43,459 nt of DNA from Siccirubricoccus soli (lineage in GTDB: Bacteria > Pseudomonadota > Alphaproteobacteria > Acetobacterales > Acetobacteraceae): positions 1 through 43,459 of the forward strand of contig NZ_JAMZIK010000091.1 in assembly GCF_024178315.1 (NCBI RefSeq), read 5' to 3'. Both the position numbers and the translations under genes were made by a program. The notes below the pieces were generated by a model. It saw only the letters and a list, made by a program, of their open reading frames with translations, was not told the origin of the DNA and made no database searches. Below, one piece after another: positions 39,986 to 43,459 of this stretch; positions within the stretch are counted from its first letter, which is position 1; every line of letters starts with the position of its first letter.

Positions 39986-41224
39986 TTACGCCGCCCGGAA
40001 CAGCAGGCTGGCATTGGTCCCGCCGAAGCCGAAGCTGTTCGACAGCGCCGCCCGGATCGGCCTCTCCTGCGCCACCCAGGCCACGCGGTCGATCGGACTC
40101 TCGCGGCTCGGCGCATCCAGGTTCAGCGTCGGCGGCGCCACGCCGTCGCGGATCGCCAGCACGCAGAAGATCGCCTCCGCCGCCCCCGCCGCGCCCAGCA
40201 TGTGGCCGGTCGCGGATTTGGTGGAGGACATGGCCAGCTCCCGCGCCGCCTCGCCCCACAGGCGCTCCACCGCTTCCAGCTCCAGATCGTCGCCGAGCGG
40301 GGTGGAGGTGCCGTGCGCATTCACATAGCCCACCTGCTCCGGCGCCAGCCCCGCCTGGCGCAGCGCGGCGCGCATGGCGCGCTCGGCGCCCGCATGGCCC
40401 GCGGCGGGGGCGGTGACGTGATGCGCGTCGCCGGACATGCCGTAGCCGGCGATCTCGGCATGGATGCGCGCGCCGCGACGCCGGGCATGGTCGAGGGATT
40501 CGAGCAGGACCATCCCCGCCCCCTCCCCCATCACGAAGCCGTCCCGCTCCCGGTCCCAGGGACGGGAGGCGCGGGCGGGCGTGTCGTTGAAGCCGGTGGA
40601 GAGCGCCCGCGCCGCGGCGAAACCGGCGATGCCGAGCTCGCTGATGGCGGCATCCACGCCGCCAGCCAGCATCACCTCCGCCTCCCCGCAGGCGATCAGC
40701 CGCGCTGCATCGCCCAGCGCATGCGCGCCGGAGGAGCAGGCGGTGGAGACGGCGCGGCGCGGGCCGAGGAAGGCGAAGGCCTCGGCGAGCTGGGCGGCGA
40801 GCTGGTGGATCAGCGCGCCGGGCAGCACCCCTTGCGGGTGCCGCCGCGCGATGCCGTTCTGCAGCCGCTGCGCGCCCTCATGGATGGCATCGAGGGCGCC
40901 GCAGCCGGAGCCGATGGAGACGCCGGTGGCTTCCATCGCCGCTTCCTCGGCGGGCGCCCAGCCGGCATCCGCCAGCGCCTGGCGGGCGGCGAGCAGGGCG
41001 AGCTGCCCGGCCCGGTCGGCGCGGTCCGGCGCCTGGCGGCCGGGCAGGTCCGACCAGACGCCCGGCGGCACCTGGCCGGCGACGCGGCAGGGCAGGCCAT
41101 CCGCGTTGCAGGCCGTCAGGCTGCCGATGCCGGTCTGCGATTCCAGCAGCCGGCGCCACACCGGCTCGATCCCCTGGCCGAGCGGGCAGACGATCCCCAT
41201 GCCAGTGATGACGACTCGCCGCAT
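39986..41224 (-). CDS. FabF-like beta-ketoacyl-ACP synthase
   Basis: A 412-residue condensing enzyme (KAS II type) that extends acyl-ACP with malonyl-ACP. The catalytic triad is intact: Cys163 in STACSSGAHAL, His304 in NAHGTSTPLGD and His341 in KSATGHMLGAAG. The C-terminal SNSFGFGGTNASL is typical. It stands alone, without acyl carrier protein or fabG. It is therefore probably a paralogue of the housekeeping FabF rather than the main enzyme, perhaps for a special lipid; this is inference. The start ATG opens directly on the family N-terminus RRVVITGMGIVCPLG. Confidence 0.92.
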   Translation of the reverse strand: MRRVVITGMGIVCPLGQGIEPVWRRLLESQTGIGSLTACNADGLPCRVAGQVPPGVWSDLPGRQAPDRADRAGQLALLAARQALADAGWAPAEEAAMEATGVSIGSGCGALDAIHEGAQRLQNGIARRHPQGVLPGALIHQLAAQLAEAFAFLGPRRAVSTACSSGAHALGDAARLIACGEAEVMLAGGVDAAISELGIAGFAAARALSTGFNDTPARASRPWDRERDGFVMGEGAGMVLLESLDHARRRGARIHAEIAGYGMSGDAHHVTAPAAGHAGAERAMRAALRQAGLAPEQVGYVNAHGTSTPLGDDLELEAVERLWGEAARELAMSSTKSATGHMLGAAGAAEAIFCVLAIRDGVAPPTLNLDAPSRESPIDRVAWVAQERPIRAALSNSFGFGGTNASLLFRAA

Positions 41225-41339
41225 GCCGGTTTCCCATCCCTCGCCCGGGGGGTGTGACGGAGCGGCGCTTGGCGGAACAGTGAAGCTTTGGGGAAAGCCG
41301 TCTGACCGGACGGCGACACGGCGATGGCGTGCGGCGTCC

Positions 41340-41452
41340 GACGGCTCGGAAAGCTCACACCGGGGTCCGGGGGCTGGTCGTTGCCGGCAGTGCCGCCCCC
41401 CCGGCGGGTGTGCAGAGGGCAGCGCCCTCTGCCGGCCCGGGGCGGAGCCCCG
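41340..41452. repeat. GC-rich dispersed intergenic repeat, copy R1d
   Basis: Core CACACCGGGGTCCGGGG, as in copy R1b. It is followed by GCAGAGGGC (41412-41420), loop AGC and GCCCTCTGC (41424-41432), and then CGGGGC-GGA-GCCCCG. The first hairpin differs from that of R1a by one compensated base pair. It abuts the stop of the enoyl-CoA hydratase gene. Confidence 0.7.
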
Positions 41453-41453
41453 A

Positions 41454-42197
41454 TCACTCCCCGCGGAACTGCGGTGGCCGCTTGTCGCGGAACGCCGCCA
41501 CGCCTTCCTTGAAATCCTCCGATTCGCGGATCTTCGTCAGCCGCTGCAGCTGCAGCGCCCATTGCTCGGAAGGGCCGCGCGGCAGGATGTCGTCCAGCAC
41601 CATGCGCTTGATGGCGCCGGTGACAAGCGGCGCGAAGCCGGCGATCTCCTGCCCCCATTCGATCGCGCGGGCCAACGCCCCGCCTTCCTCCACCACCTCG
41701 TTCACCAGCCCCACGCGCTCCGACTTCGCCGCGTCGAAGGTGCGGCAGAGCAGCATCAGCTCCATGGCGAATTTATGCGGGATGCGGGAGGGGAGCGCGG
41801 CGATCATGCCGCCGGTCAGGCCGAGCTTCGCCTCGGGGTAGTAGAACTTCGCGCGGGCGCCGCAGACGGCGAGGTCCGCCATCATCGCCAGCACCAGCGC
41901 GCCGCCGATGCACCAGCCCTCCACCGCGCAGATCAGCGGCTTGTCGGTCTGCCAGCCGACATTGGGCACGGCGCGCCACAGCTCCGGCGGCGCGGTCACG
42001 TCGGCGCCGAAGGAGAAGGCCTTGCTGCCGCTGCCGGTCAGCACCGCGACGCGCTGCCCGGAGGCGGCGAACTCGGTCATCGCCGCCTGCACCTCCTCGG
42101 CCATGGTCCTGGTGATGGCATTGCCCTTGTCCGGCCGGTTGAGCGCCACCACGCGCACCGTGCCCTCGTCCCACACCTTGATGTCGCTGTAGCTCAT
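41454..42197 (-). CDS. Enoyl-CoA hydratase/isomerase family protein
   Basis: A 247-residue crotonase-fold enzyme acting on acyl-CoA thioesters. The first oxyanion-hole segment is SFGADV within KAFSFGADVTAPPEL. The second is in CIGGALVLAMMADLAVC. The usual catalytic Glu positions around PEAKLGLTGGMIAALP are partly conserved, so hydratase, isomerase or another crotonase reaction is possible. The start overlaps the stop of the upstream Bug gene (ATGA). Together with an acyl-CoA synthetase and a Bug binding protein it suggests uptake and CoA-dependent breakdown of a carboxylic acid. An R1 repeat follows. Confidence 0.9.
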   Translation of the reverse strand: MSYSDIKVWDEGTVRVVALNRPDKGNAITRTMAEEVQAAMTEFAASGQRVAVLTGSGSKAFSFGADVTAPPELWRAVPNVGWQTDKPLICAVEGWCIGGALVLAMMADLAVCGARAKFYYPEAKLGLTGGMIAALPSRIPHKFAMELMLLCRTFDAAKSERVGLVNEVVEEGGALARAIEWGQEIAGFAPLVTGAIKRMVLDDILPRGPSEQWALQLQRLTKIRESEDFKEGVAAFRDKRPPQFRGE

Positions 42198-43165
42198 TCG
42201 GCCCTTGCTCCCGTCCGCCGTACCATGTCGCCAAAGATCGCCCGGTCCTGCGCGATGCGCTGGGCGAAGGCCTCCCCCGCTTCCAGCCGTGGCCGCAGCC
42301 CGACCGGCGCCATCGCCCGCGCCACCTCCGGCAGGGCCAGCACGGGCCCGAGCGCCGCGACCAGCCGGTCCACCACCTCGACCGGCAGGCCGGCGGGGCC
42401 GGCCAGGCCGAAGAAGGAAATGCCGCCCTGGCCGAACAGGCCCAGCTCGCGCAGCGTCGGCAGCTCCGGCAGCTCCGGGCTGCGCGTCTCGCCGGTGGTG
42501 GCCAGGCCGATGACGCGGCCATCCTTCACCGCCGGAATCGCCACAGGGTCGAATTGCAGCTCCACCTCGCCGGCGAGCAGCGCGGTGAAGGCGGGGGCGG
42601 AGCCGCGATAGGGCACGTGCTCCAGCCTGATGCCGGCGGCATCCGCGAAGATCTCGCCGGTCATCTGGGTGATGGTGCCGTTGCCGGCGCTGCTGAAGCG
42701 CAGCTTGCCCGGGTTGGCCCGGGCATAGGCGAGGAATTCCGGCATGGTGCGAACCGGCACGCGGGGGTGCATGGCCATCACCCCATCCGAGGCGGCGAGC
42801 ATGGCGATGGGGGTGAAATCCTTCGCCGGGTCGTAGGGCAGGCGCATCATGTGCGGGCTGATGGTCAGCACCGCGGTCGGCCAGACCAGCAGGGTGTAGC
42901 CATCCGGCTTCGCCGGGGCGACCGCGGCCGCGCCGATGGAGCCGCCGGCGCCGCCCCGGTTCTCGATGACGATGTTCTGGCCGAGCGCGGCAGAGAGCGG
43001 AAGCTGGATGGGCCGCGCGACATTGTCCGAGGAGCCGCCCGGCGGGTAGGGCACGATCAGGGTGACGGGCCGGCTGGGCCAGGCGGTTTGCGCCCGTGCC
43101 AGGGCGGGCAGGGCCAGGGGGGACAGGGCCAGGGCGGCGAGCAAGGGGCGGCGGGCAATCCTCAT
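42194..43165 (-). CDS. Bug/TctC family substrate-binding protein
   Basis: A 323-residue periplasmic binding protein with signal peptide MRIARRPLLAALALSPLALP ending near ALARAQ. Landmarks: WPSRPVTLIVPYPPGGSSDN, IVIENRGGAGGSIGAAAVAP, RFSSAGNGTITQMTGEIFAD, EHVPYRGSAPAFTALLAGEV and LPELPTLRELGLFG. Its start overlaps the stop of the acyl-CoA synthetase gene, and its stop overlaps the start of the enoyl-CoA hydratase gene. It is thus locked into a three-gene operon, which suggests that its ligand is the acid those enzymes act on. Confidence 0.94.
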   Translation of the reverse strand: MRIARRPLLAALALSPLALPALARAQTAWPSRPVTLIVPYPPGGSSDNVARPIQLPLSAALGQNIVIENRGGAGGSIGAAAVAPAKPDGYTLLVWPTAVLTISPHMMRLPYDPAKDFTPIAMLAASDGVMAMHPRVPVRTMPEFLAYARANPGKLRFSSAGNGTITQMTGEIFADAAGIRLEHVPYRGSAPAFTALLAGEVELQFDPVAIPAVKDGRVIGLATTGETRSPELPELPTLRELGLFGQGGISFFGLAGPAGLPVEVVDRLVAALGPVLALPEVARAMAPVGLRPRLEAGEAFAQRIAQDRAIFGDMVRRTGARAE

Positions 43166-43459
43166 GGGCTCTCTCCCCCGATGGTGGCGCGCGCATCCAC
43201 CGCCACCGCCCCGCGCCCGGCGGCGCGCAGCAGCAGCGGGTTCAGGTCCATCTCGATCAGCCGCGGCCCGAGATCGGCGGCGAGCCAGGAGAGCCGGACC
43301 AGCGCCTCCACCGCCGCCCGCACATCCAATGCAGGGCGGCCGCGCACGCCGTCCAGCACCGGCCACAGGGCGAGCCGGCGCAGCATCGCCGCGGCATCCT
43401 CGGGCCGCAGCGGGGCAGGCATGAGCTGGACGTCGCGCAGCAGTTCCACCAGCACGCCG
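43162..43459 (-). CDS. NDP-forming acyl-CoA synthetase / acetate-CoA ligase (partial, C-terminal end only)
   Basis: Only the last 98 or so codons are in the window; the gene continues past the right edge. The visible part matches the end of the ATP-grasp domain of NDP-forming acyl-CoA synthetases: LRDVQLMPAPLRPEDAAAML, then LPVLDGVRG-like LWPVLDGVRGRPALDV and IEMDLNPLLLRAAGRGAVAV with DARATIG. These enzymes join a carboxylic acid to CoA with ATP. The stop overlaps the ATG of the Bug gene (ATGA). The apparent start at the edge is not the true one. Confidence 0.8.
   Translation of the reverse strand, partial: GVLVELLRDVQLMPAPLRPEDAAAMLRRLALWPVLDGVRGRPALDVRAAVEALVRLSWLAADLGPRLIEMDLNPLLLRAAGRGAVAVDARATIGGESP

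Overview
The window is a very GC-rich chromosomal segment of an alphaproteobacterium. I infer a Roseomonas-like member of the Acetobacteraceae. The evidence is the gene neighbourhood popZ-tolC-isoaspartyl methyltransferase, the order dprA-topA-rnr-rpmG, a GapR (DUF2312) nucleoid protein, a direct-repeat LexA site of the alphaproteobacterial type, and three separate Bug/TctC-type solute-binding proteins. No species is assigned; 16S or whole-protein comparison would be needed.

Layout. 1-2.5 kb: minus-strand popZ (cut by the window edge), tolC and a PIMT-family methyltransferase. 2.6-4.6 kb: tRNA-Cys and tRNA-Asn, then a polytopic membrane protein. 4.8-13.7 kb: a carbon-phosphorus lyase region. 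A second phnM-like gene and phnF are read leftward; phnG-H-I-J-K-L-M and a DUF1045 gene are read rightward as a tightly coupled operon; phnN is convergent at the end. No phosphonate transporter (phnCDE) is present. 13.8-16.5 kb: a gamma-glutamyltransferase-family enzyme with a coupled lipoprotein, and a small secreted protein. 16.6-24.7 kb: dprA, topA, rnr, an S41 peptidase and rpmG with a clear promoter and terminator. 24.7-25.9 kb: a DOPA-dioxygenase-like gene coupled to gapR, and a DUF1244 gene.

26-29.4 kb is the most unusual part. A glycerate 2-kinase is followed by a perfect GTTC-N7-GTTC LexA box in front of a 79-residue unknown gene. Next comes an AT-rich promoter with an 8-bp inverted repeat, and then a pyruvate kinase carrying an in-frame N-terminal Cro/YdaS-like helix-turn-helix domain. 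The long form looks leaderless, and an internal start with a Shine-Dalgarno sequence would make ordinary pyruvate kinase.

29.4-36.6 kb: a Bug protein, a Yip1-family protein, Ada, a predicted 25-residue membrane peptide, a TPR protein, another Bug protein, a YihY/BrkB membrane protein and a BON-LysM protein. 36.6-39.7 kb: fdhD, an overlapping 27-residue zinc-ribbon-like reading frame, mobA, a 41-residue membrane protein and two paralogous half-size permeases. 40-43.5 kb: a FabF-like ketosynthase and a minus-strand operon of an NDP-forming acyl-CoA synthetase (cut), a Bug protein and an enoyl-CoA hydratase.

Two families of dispersed palindromic intergenic repeats recur at gene 3' ends. One is GC-rich with the core ACCGGGGTCCGGGG (4 sites). 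The other is about 105 bp and built from TAGAGCGTTTTCGG and AGAGCAGAT palindromes (3 copies, with simpler relatives near 36 kb). I saw no CRISPR array, insertion sequence, rRNA or prophage.
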